Shown here piece after piece: positions 22,018 to 32,697 of a stretch of DNA of 64,000 bases. A program made the position numbers and the translations under genes. The notes below the pieces were generated by a model. That model searched no databases and was not told the DNA's origin. It was given only the letters and a program-made list of their open reading frames with translations. The DNA is from Ramichloridium luteum (taxonomy: Eukaryota > Ascomycota > Dothideomycetes > Mycosphaerellales > Dissoconiaceae). The stretch covers positions 248,001-312,000 of the forward strand of contig MTSC01000028.1 of the NCBI GenBank assembly GCA_002368545.1, in the 5' to 3' direction. The number at the start of each line of letters is the position of its first letter. The first letter of the stretch is position 1.

Positions 22018-22544
22018 AGACTTGGAGTCATTGTACAACTATACCGTGGATATTGAGCATGATTCAAAAGCACGAAATTGAAGTTGGAAATGATTTGAAG
22101 TTCATCGTGATTCCCGTAATTGTACATGGTCTCTACATTCCTTGTAAAGCCTCTGAATATCCCTGGTGCCCACGTCGGTACGATGGCGCGTCCAAAACCA
22201 TTACCAAATGCCTCCCATAGGCATGGCACAAAAGCGTCGTCCTTGACCGCAATGGCCGAAATTCAAAATCAAAAGAAATATCACGTACAGTGAGAATGAC
22301 CGCGATTTCCCATCGCTCCAGCTTTAATATCAACCGCCCGTGCCAGAACTCCTGTAAAGACCTGAGAAGGAAATTCAGTCGTAGATGCGACATGCAGTCA
22401 CGAGAAACGCAAAATCTGCAACCATGCTAGGTGCCCTGTGCACGACACATTTGGAAAATGGGGAAGAAACGAAAAGCAACAAGACAACCCCCACGATAGA
22501 CCAGCCATGACGGGTGGATCGGGTTGCGGCCAGGAAAGTACCTC
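22018..22544. other. Short convergent gap, SEC5 to membrane-protein gene
   Basis: About 530 bp between two convergent stop codons. It should contain both 3' untranslated regions; no gene or repeat seen. Confidence 0.4.
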
Positions 22545-25110
22545 TCAACGGTACTCGTCGCCAATACTGCAACGGCCGGCAGACATCGACATTCGCAGAG
22601 TCTCAGCACTAGGGCGAGGGCTGGTATCGATGACGCTACTGGACGGCGTCGATCGCGCGGCACGGCAAGAATTCGTCTGTGGCGAGAACACGCCAGCCCC
22701 ACGGCGGTATCCTGATGAGGCCCGAGCAGAAGACGAGGAGGGTAGAGAGGAGCCTAGAGAAGAAGACTCGCTGCGCGTATCTTCTTCGTCGGAAGAGGAT
22801 TGTTCGAGGCCGAACACAGGGCTGCTAGATCGGTAGGGGTTAGAGCCGTGGTTGGCACGCTGCCACTGATGTCGTTGGCGGTATTGCTCAGCATCGACAT
22901 CGGGTCGAGAGACGTAATCAGGTGGAGCCTCGGAAGAGTAGCTAGGTAGGGTTCCGGAACTGGCGCGAGAGCGCGAAGACACTGGAGTCAAAGCTGCGGT
23001 ATTGTTCCCGTCGACATCACTTTCAGTTTCCAGAAGTCTGTCAAGATCATCATCTTCGCCGTTGACACCTCGGGGTAGCGGGACAAGTGCAGGCGGCGGG
23101 TCGTATGTGTGCATTGTTCGCAAGCGCCGAACTTGTTGGACACCTTGCTCGAACCTGTGACCTGAGGGCATAGCAGCACGAGCTGAACCACTCCCACCAG
23201 TGCTTGCACTGCCAACAAGTCCACGGACGATCTCATGGGCGTTGCGCAATTCACGAATCTCAGCCTCCATGACCTGGCCCTTCTCAGCCATGGCGCGATC
23301 TGGGTCTGTCTCACATGCTTCAAGGAAGGCGTCTTGGAGTATGAGAGCGCGCTTCTCCTCATAGTCCTCCATGCGCGGAGCGTTGCGTCGATTATGATGA
23401 CGACGGGAACTCCGCCGCGGTGGCGTGGCTGCCTCAAGTTGGCTGCCGTCGCTCTCAGGCCCAGACCCTGCTCCACAGCCAAAGCAACCAGTGAATGTGG
23501 CGCAGAATCGAGACCATCGAGCATGCCACCATGCTCGTCGCGCCGCACGACGATATGCACGAGCATTACGACGCTCCTCACGGTCAGCTGCACGCTCAGC
23601 ACGAGTACGAGGCGACATGCAGCGCTGGTGCAGCAGCCGTAGAAGAGCGCCAAGACCAAGGGCTGCGGCGAATATCTCCAGTATCGTTATTAAGGCAGCT
23701 GACGTAGTCGTAGCCGTTGCAATAGAGGCCGTGCCGAGAGTGTATGGCGGAGGGGAAGAGGCACCGGCGTTCAGCTTGGTCGTACCACTTTGACCAGCGG
23801 TCGCGTAAGTTGCACTGAGTGCGGCTTTCTCATCCGCTGCTGAGCTCGATGTCGGTGCCAAAGGTTGTTGCTGCAAGCTTCCAATACGAGAGTACTGAAA
23901 AGATGGCTCTGTGACGATCCCGACTTTATCACAAATGCGCTGTGCAATTACACGTGCGGCGCAGAACAGACCATCACACTCCGCGAGCAGGTGCTTCAAG
24001 GGTGCACTTTCCCGATGTTGGCGTAGGCGACCACCAATGCGCTGCTTTCGAGCTGCGATCTCTGCCTGTAGAGCCTGCGCCTGCTGTTCAAGAGCCATCA
24101 AGGCCTGAATCTCCGACTCCAGTTCAAAAGCTTCGTCATCATCCACTGCGGCCGAAGCAGCAGGGCTCATCGGCATATCCTCGGAAGTTGCTGACATCTT
24201 TGGCAGGATCGTGGCCGCCAATGTGAGGTCCTGAGCATCAATGAGTGGCGCGACAGCTTCCAAGACCGGGTTGTAGGGCGATTGGGCGTCATGAAAGGGG
24301 CTCAAGCGTGAGACAATCGTAAACTCAAGTTGCGGCTGTACTGGAATACCGTCGATAGCAATGATGGTGAAGTTCAAGACCTGGCGTGCCTGCTCGACGG
24401 AGGATTCACTTGGTAGGAGAGTGACGCGGCCGGTGATACCAATATCGACACGCCTGATGAATCCGAATTGGTCTGGTAGGGAAAGAGAATGCAATGAGTA
24501 GCTGTGCTCGGCCAGTGGAGAAGGGGAAGGTAGTAACGAGCCGGCGGTCACGTTGAGCACGACTGCTCCTATTTCGGGATTTGGAGGCGGCCTCTTCCAG
24601 ACAAGGTCAAGCACTTCACCGTTCAGTGATAGGCCGGTCACGTCTGGACCATCAGGGGTGTTAAGTTGTTTAGAGATGCGGAAGTCAAGCACCTAAGACG
24701 AGTTCAGGTTAGGAATTCGGATGCCTGGCATATTGCAATTGACGTCGAGAGTTGACTTACCAATGGAGCAGTCAACTCATCCGGCAGACCGCCGACCTCG
24801 AACTTGGCGTAAGCGGATTCAACATCTGGAAGTAAGTGATCAGCGAGATGAGATTGTCAGTCTTATTTGCAGCCCTCGACGACCACCCAGCTTGAAACAC
24901 CGGGCCGGCTAGAGGGCGAGGAGGGTGAATACCGTGTTCGAGGATCCGGATATCTGCGATACCTGGGAACGCCGCAATGTCGTCCATATCAGACTCCGAT
25001 TCAGTCCCCACGGTGGCGGAATCCGCAACGAATGCGCTGCTGGGAGTGGATACAATGGGTAAGGTGGCAGCCAGAGCGACCGGTAACATTGCACAAGTGA
25101 ACCAGCGCAT
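22545..25110 (-). CDS. Single-pass membrane protein of unknown function
   Basis: Three exons in my model: 25110-24933, 24825-24761 and 24692-22545, with introns of 107 and 68 nt. The joins give '..IADIRILEHDVESAYAKFEVGGLPDELTAPLVLDFRISKQ..', smooth where the raw frames break. The 796-aa product has a signal peptide (about 1-15), a lumenal or extracellular half with NxS/T sites, and then a Glu/Gln/Ala-rich coiled-coil-like region. One strong membrane helix lies near residue 410 ('ALITILEIFAAALGLGALL'), followed by an Arg-rich stop-transfer segment with many Cys and Trp. The cytoplasmic tail is long, with acidic and Ser-rich low-complexity stretches near the end. I do not recognise a family. 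The layout resembles a fungal surface sensor or endomembrane protein, but that is inference. The first intron's GTATTC donor is the weakest part of the model. Confidence 0.75.
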
Positions 25111-25661
25111 GTCCGCGATCTATCGTCAGCACAGCATTCCAACCTGGCCGAACTGGGCGGAGCGGAAGCTTGCCCCGACAGAGGCGGCGGCGGCGGCGGC
25201 GGCGACGTCGACCACGACGACAGGGACACCTAGAGGTAAAGAGCGACAGTTGAGTGAGAGGGAGTTGGAAGTCAAGAGAAAGAATGTGTTCAGTTGTCAC
25301 GCATCCGTTCCGATTATGCGAAATGCCCCAGTCATCATCCCGTCCGGCCACCTACGCGTCGACACCTTGGACTCTAACCTGGAAGGCGCGAAGGATTGTG
25401 TGTGACCGGTCAGGCCAGCTCGAATGTCGTTGCCTAAAGGCCACAACCCGGTGGAGGGGCCAATCATGAGCGCCGGCTGTGTTCCACTCAGCCACCACCT
25501 GCGGCTCCGCACGAGTCCCAAAGCGAACGACCTTTCTCGCCCCGAACCGTCATCCGCATTTTTGCCTGAGGCAACATCGATTTGCTCTGGCAGCTCTCGC
25601 GCACGACGTCAACGAGCAGAAACAATCCACGCATTGTCCAGCAACATACCCACTTATCGCA
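25111..25661. promoter_or_regulatory. Bidirectional promoter region, membrane protein / LSM4
   Basis: 551 bp between two divergent starts. A GGC/GCC-type run ('gaggcggcggcggcggcggcg') lies at about 25184-25204. No credible frame or TATA box. Confidence 0.35.
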
Positions 25662-26213
25662 ATGGTACGTTCTCTGCTGCAACATCTCTTTCTCGGGAAA
25701 GGACTGACACCGCTCCCTTAGCTTCCCCTCAGCCTTCTCACTGCCGCCCAAGGCAGTGCAATGCTGGTTGAACTGAAGAATGGCGAGACATTGAACGGCC
25801 ACCTGGTCGCATGCGACACCTACATGAACTTGACGTTGAAGGAAGTTGTGCAAACGAGCCCAGATGGCGACCGCTTCTTCCGGCTACCCGAGTGCTACGT
25901 TCGCGGCAACAATGTTTGTACTCTCTTACATGAGTCTGGCGCTGTGCTTCTGCGTTCAATACTGACCACTTAATCCGCTCCTGCATAGATCAAGTACCTT
26001 CGCGTTCCCGACGATATCGTTGATAAGGTCAAAGAGCAGCAGGCTGCACAACAGGCACAGCGCGGCCATCAAGGCGGACATGGACACCACAACTCGACCG
26101 GTGGTCGGGGCGGCGGCATGGGTGGACGCGGTGACCACCGTGGCCGCGGCGGAATGAATCGTGGCGGTCGTGGCGGGCGTGGCGGTGGAGGTCGTGGGCG
26201 GGGCGGAGGATGA
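25662..26213 (+). CDS. LSM4: U6 snRNA-associated Sm-like protein LSm4
   Basis: Three exons: 25662-25664 (the ATG alone), 25722-25913 and 25989-26213, with introns of 57 and 75 nt. The 139-aa product is a subunit of the LSm2-8 ring on U6 snRNA and the LSm1-7 ring in mRNA decay. Splicing gives the exact family start 'MLPLSLLTAAQGSAMLVELKNG'. Sm motif 1 covers about residues 13-45 ('LNGHLVACDTYMNLTLKEV') and Sm motif 2 about 60-72 ('ECYVRGNNIKYLRVP'). The tail is Gln/Ala-rich and then an RGG-type Gly/Arg-rich segment, as in other LSm4 proteins, where it promotes P-body assembly. The later in-frame ATG ('MLVELK') would remove the conserved first helix, so the tiny first exon is preferred. Confidence 0.93.
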
Positions 26214-27702
26214 AAGCGCGGAAGATGGGCGATGCGAATCTGTGAGTTGGATGAGATGCGCTTCGAAAGCACCGGCTTCTTGCGATGTGCTGGACGCCTC
26301 CGCTGGTGCCATCATATGCACTTCGTCACCGCCAGCCGGAAAACATGTGGGTTAAGCTGTAAAGAGCGAGGCGAAGGCGCCTGCGGCGGCAGACCTCTAG
26401 GACGTGCAGATGGCTGGACAATCTTTTGCTCGGATCTCATAAGACGATCCTTTGCGAAAGCTTTGCTCCAAATCTACGTTCTGCACAGGTTGTGCGGTGC
26501 ACATAGCTGCAATGTGCTGGAAAGGTAAAGTTGCCTTATGAGGGTGGAGGCCATATGATAACTCCCCGCGAACGATGTATCAAGCCCTTCACATTTGATC
26601 ATGTGAGGTATTTGCATGTTGTTGCCACAAAGCGTCTTTATTTACTATACGCCATTCAGAATCGTCAAGTCCACAGGTCAGGCAATGTTTGTTCACAAGT
26701 GAATAAGTCAACCCATACCGCGCAGTGCGTACTTCGGTTCAGTGTAGCCCACACACTTGGTTGCGCTCGCGTGTCATTCTTGACAACACAGTACAAACCA
26801 AGAATCAAATGCGCACCAAGCAGAATGCTGTTCACTACAGTACTAATAGGATAAAAGCCTCCGTACGGGGCCAAATTTGATGCTAGCTTCTTCCCCCATT
26901 CAAACTTTGGTCCCGTACGGGGACTTTTGTCCTGTAACTGTAGCAGTGGTGATCGCAAAGTTTTTGACCTGGACTAAGTCTTGTAGCGGTGAAAGCTCAA
27001 TGGCTACATGCAACTTCGCCAAAGACAATTCAGCCTTTCCGCTGGTGGCGTTGCATTGGAGGCCGCACTCCCGCTCGGAAAGCTTTGCAGACCAAGTTTA
27101 CTCGCCTGAGCATACCAAAAGCTCACTCAAAGTTGGACGATCAGCTCTACACAACCTGCCAATTTAAGTTACCTTCGTCCCTGCGATAAGAAAGACTTCC
27201 GCTGATCTCGGGAACCACCATGCCACCTGCCAGCCGTGTGCCAGCCCAAAAGACCCTCAGCTTTCCGTACCTCATTGGCCGGTGGCAGACGCCTCGGTCA
27301 TCATCACAAAGTGAGACGGGACAATGGCACGTTCTATTTCAGCCACTGACCCGCAAGCTTGCAATGGTGCAATGCTTGTCTTCACACAAGCCTTTTGGCG
27401 CAATCGCGCCAACGCGATAAGACGCCGAGCTAGAGACCCAAAAAGGTAGTCGAACGACCTCCGTCTTCCTGTAGATCTCGCCGGCCGCGTGGTCCCACGC
27501 TATATCTCATGCAAGAGCCCGGATATCCTGTGCCGAACGGCTGGGGTGGCTTCCAGAATGCGACTGTGACATCGCCGGTGGCATGGAAGATCCCGAGCGA
27601 CAATAGCTATATCTCACGGAGTGCCTCGATGCCGCTCGCAATGTAGGCGGCCTTCACTACTCTCCCTTTCTTGTCAAATACGTGGTCCGTGAGTCGGTCG
27701 CC
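26214..27702. other. Intergenic with a foldback palindrome
   Basis: About 1.5 kb between LSM4 and the Atg22-like gene. Frames here are short and several simply read through the palindrome at 26833-26948. The right half carries the promoter of the transporter gene; no TATA box stands out. Confidence 0.5.
26833..26948. repeat. 116-bp imperfect inverted repeat (foldback, MITE-like)
   Basis: Left arm 26833-26880 and right arm 26900-26948 are reverse complements over about 48 bp, with a 19-nt centre. The inner core pairs CCGTACGGGGCCAAATTTGA with TCAAACTTTGGTCCCGTACGG, the middle pairs AGGATAAAAG with CTTTTGTCCT, and the outer ends share CACT..CTACAGT. Most mismatches are C/T or G/A differences, with one or two small indels. 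No coding capacity. I did not find a clear target-site duplication by eye. Confidence 0.65.
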
Positions 27703-29620
27703 ATGTCTAAAGATCTGAACGATGCCGGTGCAACCATCGCCGACGACAGCGTGAAGCCCTCAGCTTCGGTTGACGACACGAAGGAGAAGGTCGACCCCGA
27801 AAAGTACGCCGATGTCGACGTCAGTGATGCTAAGTTCCACACGGCGGCGCACGATGCGGCCGGCATAGCTCTTGTGAATCAAGGTAAACCATGAACCGCC
27901 ACTGCTTCACAAAAGTGGCAGAGGCTAATTATGATGGACCCTCTCAGGCAACACTATCCCGACCACTGGTGCACGAAAGGTGACTACACGGGCCGAGTAC
28001 TGGACCTACTGTCTTTACAGTATGTGTCAACTGTATGGAACCACTTCCAGATGGACCAAGAACTGACAGAAGTCTAGATTGGGGTGGCACGGGGGTCGGA
28101 GTGTACAACTATGCATCCTCGTTGCAGCAAAACCTCGTCCTGCAGGCCTTCCCGGGCGGCGTCTTCACTTGGGGTGGCACGAAGACGGACGTGAACTCTT
28201 TCATCCTCGACCTCAATGGTATTCTCTTTGCCGTCCAGCTAATCGTATTACTACTCATTGGGTACGTTCCGACCCGACGCTCTGCTTGACGGGTCAACGT
28301 TCACTGACACCAAGACCAGCCCCGTTGCCGACTACGGCACTTTTCGCCCATGGAGTATGCCTCATCCTTCCACAGCGCGCGTTTCTGTGATAGCTGACAT
28401 AATTCAAAATAGTCCTGATTGTCTGGACCATCATCGGGACAGCTACCTCGCTTGCCTTCCTTGGTTTCACCCAGCCTAACACTTGGGATCTCGCGAGTGG
28501 CTTCTTTGTGGCAAGTAACCTCGCTCTTAACGTTACCGGTGCTTTCTATCAAGCTGCATTTCCAGGCTTGGTGCGCGACCTGCCGCAGCTCATCGAGTCT
28601 GAGCAAGAGGTCATTGCAGGCCGCAAAGATCCCGCCGAGCACGAAGAGCTGGATATGCTTGAGCGCTCACGAATCTCCAACTGGTCATACATTTTCTCCG
28701 GCTTTGGTTCCATGGTCTGCATCTTGATCTCTGTTGGCATATGCTACGGAATCGGCTATCAGACCGTGGAGCAGAACACCAAGGTCTACGCCGTGATCAT
28801 TGCCTTCTTTGGTGGTATTTGGCTGTTGACCGCCCTGCCTTGGTTCTTCGTCGAACAGCACCGACCAGGTCAGCAACTACCAGACAACACCTCTTGGTGG
28901 ACTGTCGGCCCGAAACAAGTCTGGGAAGCTGCGCGCAACGTTACCAAGCTGAAGCAAACGTTTTTGTACCTTATTGCCTACTTTATGATCATTGACGCCT
29001 ACAACACGTCCGGGACGATCGTCAACATTCTCCAGAACGAGGCAATCAACTTTGACTCGGTCACCTTCTGTTGGCTTTTCACCCTCGTGTACGGCTCATC
29101 GTTCCCTGCCGTCTACCTCAATCAATGGGTGCAGCGACGCTTCCGCATCCGCGCCAAGTGGATGTACTTCTTTGCCGCCACCGCCGTCGTGCTGACGAAC
29201 CTGTGGGGCGTCATCGGCGCGTACACGGACGTCATCGGCTACCACCACGTCTGGGAGTTCTGGTTCTACCAGGCCTTCCTCGGCGTCTTCACCGCGGGCA
29301 TGTACAGCTACAGTCAGGTGCTCATGGCCGAGGTCGCGCCCGCGCCCAAGATGTATATCTTCTTCGCCCTCTATAACACGCTCGGCAAGACGGCCGCCTT
29401 CATCGGGCCCTTCATCTCCGCCGCCATCATCGACGATGCCGGCGGCAACAGCAACATGGGCTTCTGGTTCACGTTCGTGACGGGCTGCGTGGCGCTCGTG
29501 ATTCTGGCATGCGTCGATACCGATAAGGCGAAACGCGACAATGCGGCATACCTAGAGAGGGAGTATAAGGACTTGTATGCGTCACATGTCAGAAACGGTC
29601 CAGCAGTCACTCCGCCATAG
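27703..29620 (+). CDS. Atg22-like vacuolar membrane transporter (MFS)
   Basis: Five exons: 27703-27883, 27948-28019, 28078-28261, 28320-28354 and 28413-29620, with introns of 64, 58, 58 and 58 nt. The 559-aa product is a multi-pass membrane protein of the Atg22 branch of the major facilitator superfamily; yeast Atg22 exports amino acids from the vacuole after autophagy. Splicing builds '..LLLIGPVADYGTFRPWILIVWTIIG..', the conserved loop between early helices. Other family segments are 'FFGGIWLLTALPWFFVE', 'YLIAYFMIIDAYNTSGTIVNILQNEA' and 'ALYNTLGKTAAFIGPFISAAIIDDAGG', ending in a short Asp/Lys-rich tail. The N-terminal 75 residues are hydrophilic and acidic. Fungi have several Atg22 paralogues, so the substrate and the exact orthologue are not fixed. 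An upstream in-frame ATG at 27682 would add seven residues. Confidence 0.82.
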
Positions 29621-29807
29621 GTAGGGTCTGTAGCATCAAATATACCCTCTATATATGAATTAATGAGGCGGAGTAATTGTCAAAGAATATTGTCTGAACA
29701 TGAGCATGGTATTTGGACACTGCATGCGACCTTGGAGCTAATCATTTAATTTCCAAAGGAAAGTCCACCCAGGCTTTCTGACCTAGCTCGAAGCCATGTC
29801 CACCTCC

Positions 29808-31064
29808 TCATTGCATAGCGCAGGTTGCCCAACCGTAAGGATCTGCCGGACTACTGACTGCATGAGCTCCGGGTTCGAGTTGAGGCAGCTGAACCCAAAG
29901 GTATTCGAGTCCGTGGTTATGACATGCGCGGACGTGTTTAAGTGAGCGCTGATATGCTCGGTTGCACAGCAGCGATGCGTTCTCGTCAAGAAGAGCCTTC
30001 ATGCTCACAGCGGCCTGACGCTCGAACCGCCGATGCAGCGCATTGGTATTCGTGACTGGCACAGCGTCGACTCGTGGGAGGTCCGCCGGTAACCCCATCG
30101 CGAAATAATGAAGATGCCGGCGCCAGCACATCTCTCCCGGGTTTATACCAGGTCCAAGATTAATCCACTTTGTAATAACGAGCGCTTTGCCATCTTTGCC
30201 GCAGTCACGCAGGTGCAGGGTGAACTCTAATCTGCATACATTACAGCAGAAATGAGAGCAATGACATTTTCGACATCCGGGCCGAACATTGTCATGTTGC
30301 GATTGGCATTCAACTACGGCTCTCAGCCCGGGCACCCCATGACGAAGATGGCTGCAGAAGCTCAAATGATGCCATTGGGCATCGTGGTCGAAGATCCCAC
30401 TGCTGTAAAGAAACCACTGCTGTATACGCAGTGATAGTTCGCCGTCGATCACCTCGGGATCTATGGACAATAGGGTCGTAAGATCTTTCCTTCTATAAGA
30501 TGAAAACACCTCTTTCGCACGAAGGATATTAAGTGCATGCCCGTAGTCTAAGCCATGCTTGTGCCGCAACATGACAGATTGAACATGGTCATAAGTCAAA
30601 TAATATCCGCTAGGCCGAAGTTCAATCCCGACGACGTGATAAAGAGGGTCGAGAGATAGCCTTTCTTCAAATCCCGGACATGACGCGTATCCCCAGATCG
30701 GCGGCGCAAGGCTTTTGAACGGAAGTAGAGTTCCACGCGAGAACGAGAAATAATAGCGATCGTCGTTTCGAGCAAGGCGAACTAGCAGGTCTTGCCGGTA
30801 TTGGCCATTGTCGCTTGGTCTCAGGTTTCTTTGAAAATGGTCCAGGCAACGTGCACCAATTTTGTACTTCAATCGCTGGTTACAAAGTGAGAGACAGGCG
30901 ATGTCGGTAATGCTGAGATGGTCAGAGATGAGACATATGATCTCTGCTGGTAGATTATCAAGTGACTTGAGGTTTTCCTGCGTCGTACTAATGTCGTGGA
31001 CAGCGTGTTCTACAAAAAGTCTCTTGGAACGTTCAAGTAGGGCAGTCCAGATCGGGGTTTGCAT
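29808..31064 (-). CDS. F-box domain protein of unknown target
   Basis: Single exon, 418 aa. An F-box lies at about residues 34-70 ('LDNLPAEIICLISDHLSITDIACLSLCNQRLK'), the segment that binds Skp1 in SCF ubiquitin ligases. No leucine-rich repeats, WD40 repeats or Kelch repeats follow. The middle contains a Cys/His-rich part (about 265-300, 'CRKCHCSHFCCNVCRLEF') that could bind zinc, an arrangement common in the large family of fungal F-box proteins of unknown target. The start is the first ATG of the frame, which leaves 33 residues before the F-box. Only 187 bp separate its stop from that of the convergent transporter gene. Confidence 0.7.
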   Translation of the reverse strand: MQTPIWTALLERSKRLFVEHAVHDISTTQENLKSLDNLPAEIICLISDHLSITDIACLSLCNQRLKYKIGARCLDHFQRNLRPSDNGQYRQDLLVRLARNDDRYYFSFSRGTLLPFKSLAPPIWGYASCPGFEERLSLDPLYHVVGIELRPSGYYLTYDHVQSVMLRHKHGLDYGHALNILRAKEVFSSYRRKDLTTLLSIDPEVIDGELSLRIQQWFLYSSGIFDHDAQWHHLSFCSHLRHGVPGLRAVVECQSQHDNVRPGCRKCHCSHFCCNVCRLEFTLHLRDCGKDGKALVITKWINLGPGINPGEMCWRRHLHYFAMGLPADLPRVDAVPVTNTNALHRRFERQAAVSMKALLDENASLLCNRAYQRSLKHVRACHNHGLEYLWVQLPQLEPGAHAVSSPADPYGWATCAMQ

Positions 31065-31966
31065 ACTGGCGGCAAGTTCGTCTTGCTTGATGGTAGAAGT
31101 CCCTCTCTATTGAAATTAGGAGGCAACAGGTGAACAGAATAAAAATTTCGTGCAAGATATCAATGTGCGAGCTCATTTCCCGCGCTACTGATTAGGCTAC
31201 CATGCTTTGCAGGGTGTGAAGCTGGAGATATGCAATCGACATTAAGCTCGGTCTGTCGAAGGGCCCGAGATAGTTGTTAAAGACTACCCGTACATCTTTC
31301 AGCTCCTGAGATTTGGTGGTCGCAGAGCCCGATACACAGTCTGGTAGCGTGAGTGTGCAGAACGTCAACCGGATCTCGGCAGCACAACGAGTGAAACGCA
31401 AGTTCTTTACCTGCTTGCAAGCCACGTATATGAACCTCGATGTCAAGAGCTCCACCTCCCCTATGCTTGCAGCATGTTTGGCAGGTTCTGTCGGAGAGCA
31501 CAATCATCAAGCAAGTACCCAACGGCCGGGAGATAACGGCATGGATCTCCTGGTCTGTCTTGCTGCGAACTCGACATTTTCTGAGATGGATATCTTTCAT
31601 GGTGCGGCCTAGTATGCATTCAATGACCTGGGCGCGTCCTGCCAGTAGGACTGTGACATTTCCCCAAAACCATCAGGAAACATCAGTCTCTGTTATCATA
31701 CCATCCTTCTTTCCTATTGAGACTATGGCGACTTCCATTTGGGTCTCTTACCTCCGCTTTGAAGTCAAAAGAGCTCATTCGGATCAGATCTGAGTCTCCT
31801 AGTAGGATGTAGCTGCTTGTCCTGGTGCGGTCAAAGTGCAATACGCCTTCTCATTCCACGCCGCGGCCGCCACTTCCCCAAAGAAATAGGGAAACTATCT
31901 GGGTGTCAATTCGAGACATATAACAGCGATGAGAGATCATATCGGTGCTGTTCTTTTTCTTTCGCT
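31065..31966. other. Intergenic, no supported gene
   Basis: About 900 bp upstream of the F-box gene and before the minisatellite. It contains overlapping frames of about 100 codons on both strands (around 31192-31612 and 31440-31793) with no domains. It should hold the F-box gene promoter. Confidence 0.45.
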
Positions 31967-31969
31967 TGC

Positions 31970-32175
31970 CAGTCACCACCACCGCACCATCGAACCGAGA
32001 CCACCATACGAGAATCCAGTGCCAGTCACCACCACCGCACCATCGAACCGAGACCACCATACGAGAATCCAGTGCCACCACCAGCACCGCACCATCGAAC
32101 CGAGACCACCATACGACAATCGAGTGCCACCACCAGCACCGCACCATCGAACCGAGACCACCATACGAAAATCAC
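31970..32175. repeat. Minisatellite, four copies of a 52/53-bp unit
   Basis: The core ACCGCACCATCGAACCGAGACC starts at 31981, 32034, 32086 and 32138, giving spacings of 53, 52 and 52 bp. Copies are nearly identical; they differ mainly in the few bases before the core (CAGTCACC versus CACCAGC) and in the last part (GAGAATCCAG, GACAATCGAG, GAAAATCACC). The spacing is not a multiple of three, so successive copies are read in different frames and the repeat is not a protein repeat. The last copy ends 10 bp before the ATG of a small membrane ORF. Confidence 0.9.
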
Positions 32176-32185
32176 CAACGCAACC

Positions 32186-32476
32186 ATGACCGAAGCCAAT
32201 TCCGTGTACCCCTGGGTCGTCGCCAGCACCATCATCGCCCTATTCAGCCTCATCGCCACCTGTTACGCCTACTACTACCCGACACGACAAAGTACGCCCA
32301 ATATCATCACGACTCCGACGGCAGCCAGTAAGATACTTCTGTGGGACATCTTGAAAGAGCTGAGGGAGAGCAATCGGATAGCAGGGGGTGACTTCGTGGG
32401 GAATTTCACGCTGAACTTTGTGGTTAGACGGAGGAGGAGACCCACCAATGCGGGTGGGCGGAGGGCATCCGCCTAA
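32186..32476 (+). CDS. Candidate small single-pass membrane protein
   Basis: A 96-codon frame that begins immediately after the last minisatellite unit. The product starts MTEANSVYPW and has one strong membrane helix at about residues 9-29 ('VVASTIIALFSLIATCYAYYY'), then a soluble part with 'LLWDILKELRESNRI' (possible amphipathic helix), and ends in a very basic tail (RRRRR near residue 83, more Arg after). With a short lumenal N-terminus and a basic cytoplasmic side it would be a tail-in-cytosol single-pass protein. A longer frame in the same phase starts upstream at 31817, but it reads through the repeat and looks artificial. No family recognised, and transcription is not shown. Confidence 0.4.
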   Translation: MTEANSVYPWVVASTIIALFSLIATCYAYYYPTRQSTPNIITTPTAASKILLWDILKELRESNRIAGGDFVGNFTLNFVVRRRRRPTNAGGRRASA

Positions 32477-32509
32477 ATAATTTTTTCAAACCAAAAAAAA
32501 TGACAACCC

Positions 32510-32697
32510 AGCAGCTCTTTGCGGGAAATCGCAGCTGCTAAAGTCTCGTGGCGACCATCAGGCGTCACCCCGAGTGTCTTTGGGCGACACTCGGTGCCAG
32601 GTACCGGAGCAATCCGGCACTTGGTACCTCAGCTTATTGAGTGCGCACTTCTACGCAGTGCTGAGGATCAGTAGTCGCTTAGCGATGAAGCAAAGAC
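32510..32697. repeat. Run of five hairpins, possible structured RNA
   Basis: Within 190 bp there are successive inverted repeats. (1) AGCAGCT 32510-32516 with AGCTGCT 32533-32539. (2) CCGAGTGTC 32570-32578 with GACACTCGG 32586-32594. (3) AGGTA-CCGGA-GCAA-TCCGG..TACCT, about 32599-32629, with a GNRA-type GCAA loop. (4) CTCAGC 32628-32633 with GCTGAG 32660-32665, with an inner TGCG/CGCA pair. (5) a short TCGCT-T-AGCGA palindrome near 32685. It starts 34 bp after the small membrane ORF and about 500 bp before RSC8. It may be a non-coding RNA gene or a structured 3' UTR; I could not assign it to a known RNA family. Confidence 0.45.

Noticed and set aside
22988..23659. 223-codon minus-strand frame
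   Set aside because: It lies in another phase of the membrane-protein exon, which has better splicing support and protein-like features.
31970..32175. CRISPR-like array
   Set aside because: The copies are nearly contiguous with no unique spacers, in a fungal nuclear genome; it is a minisatellite.
31817..32476. 219-codon frame reading through the minisatellite
   Set aside because: The 52/53-bp units shift phase at each copy, giving unrelated peptides per unit. Only the part after 32186 looks like a protein.
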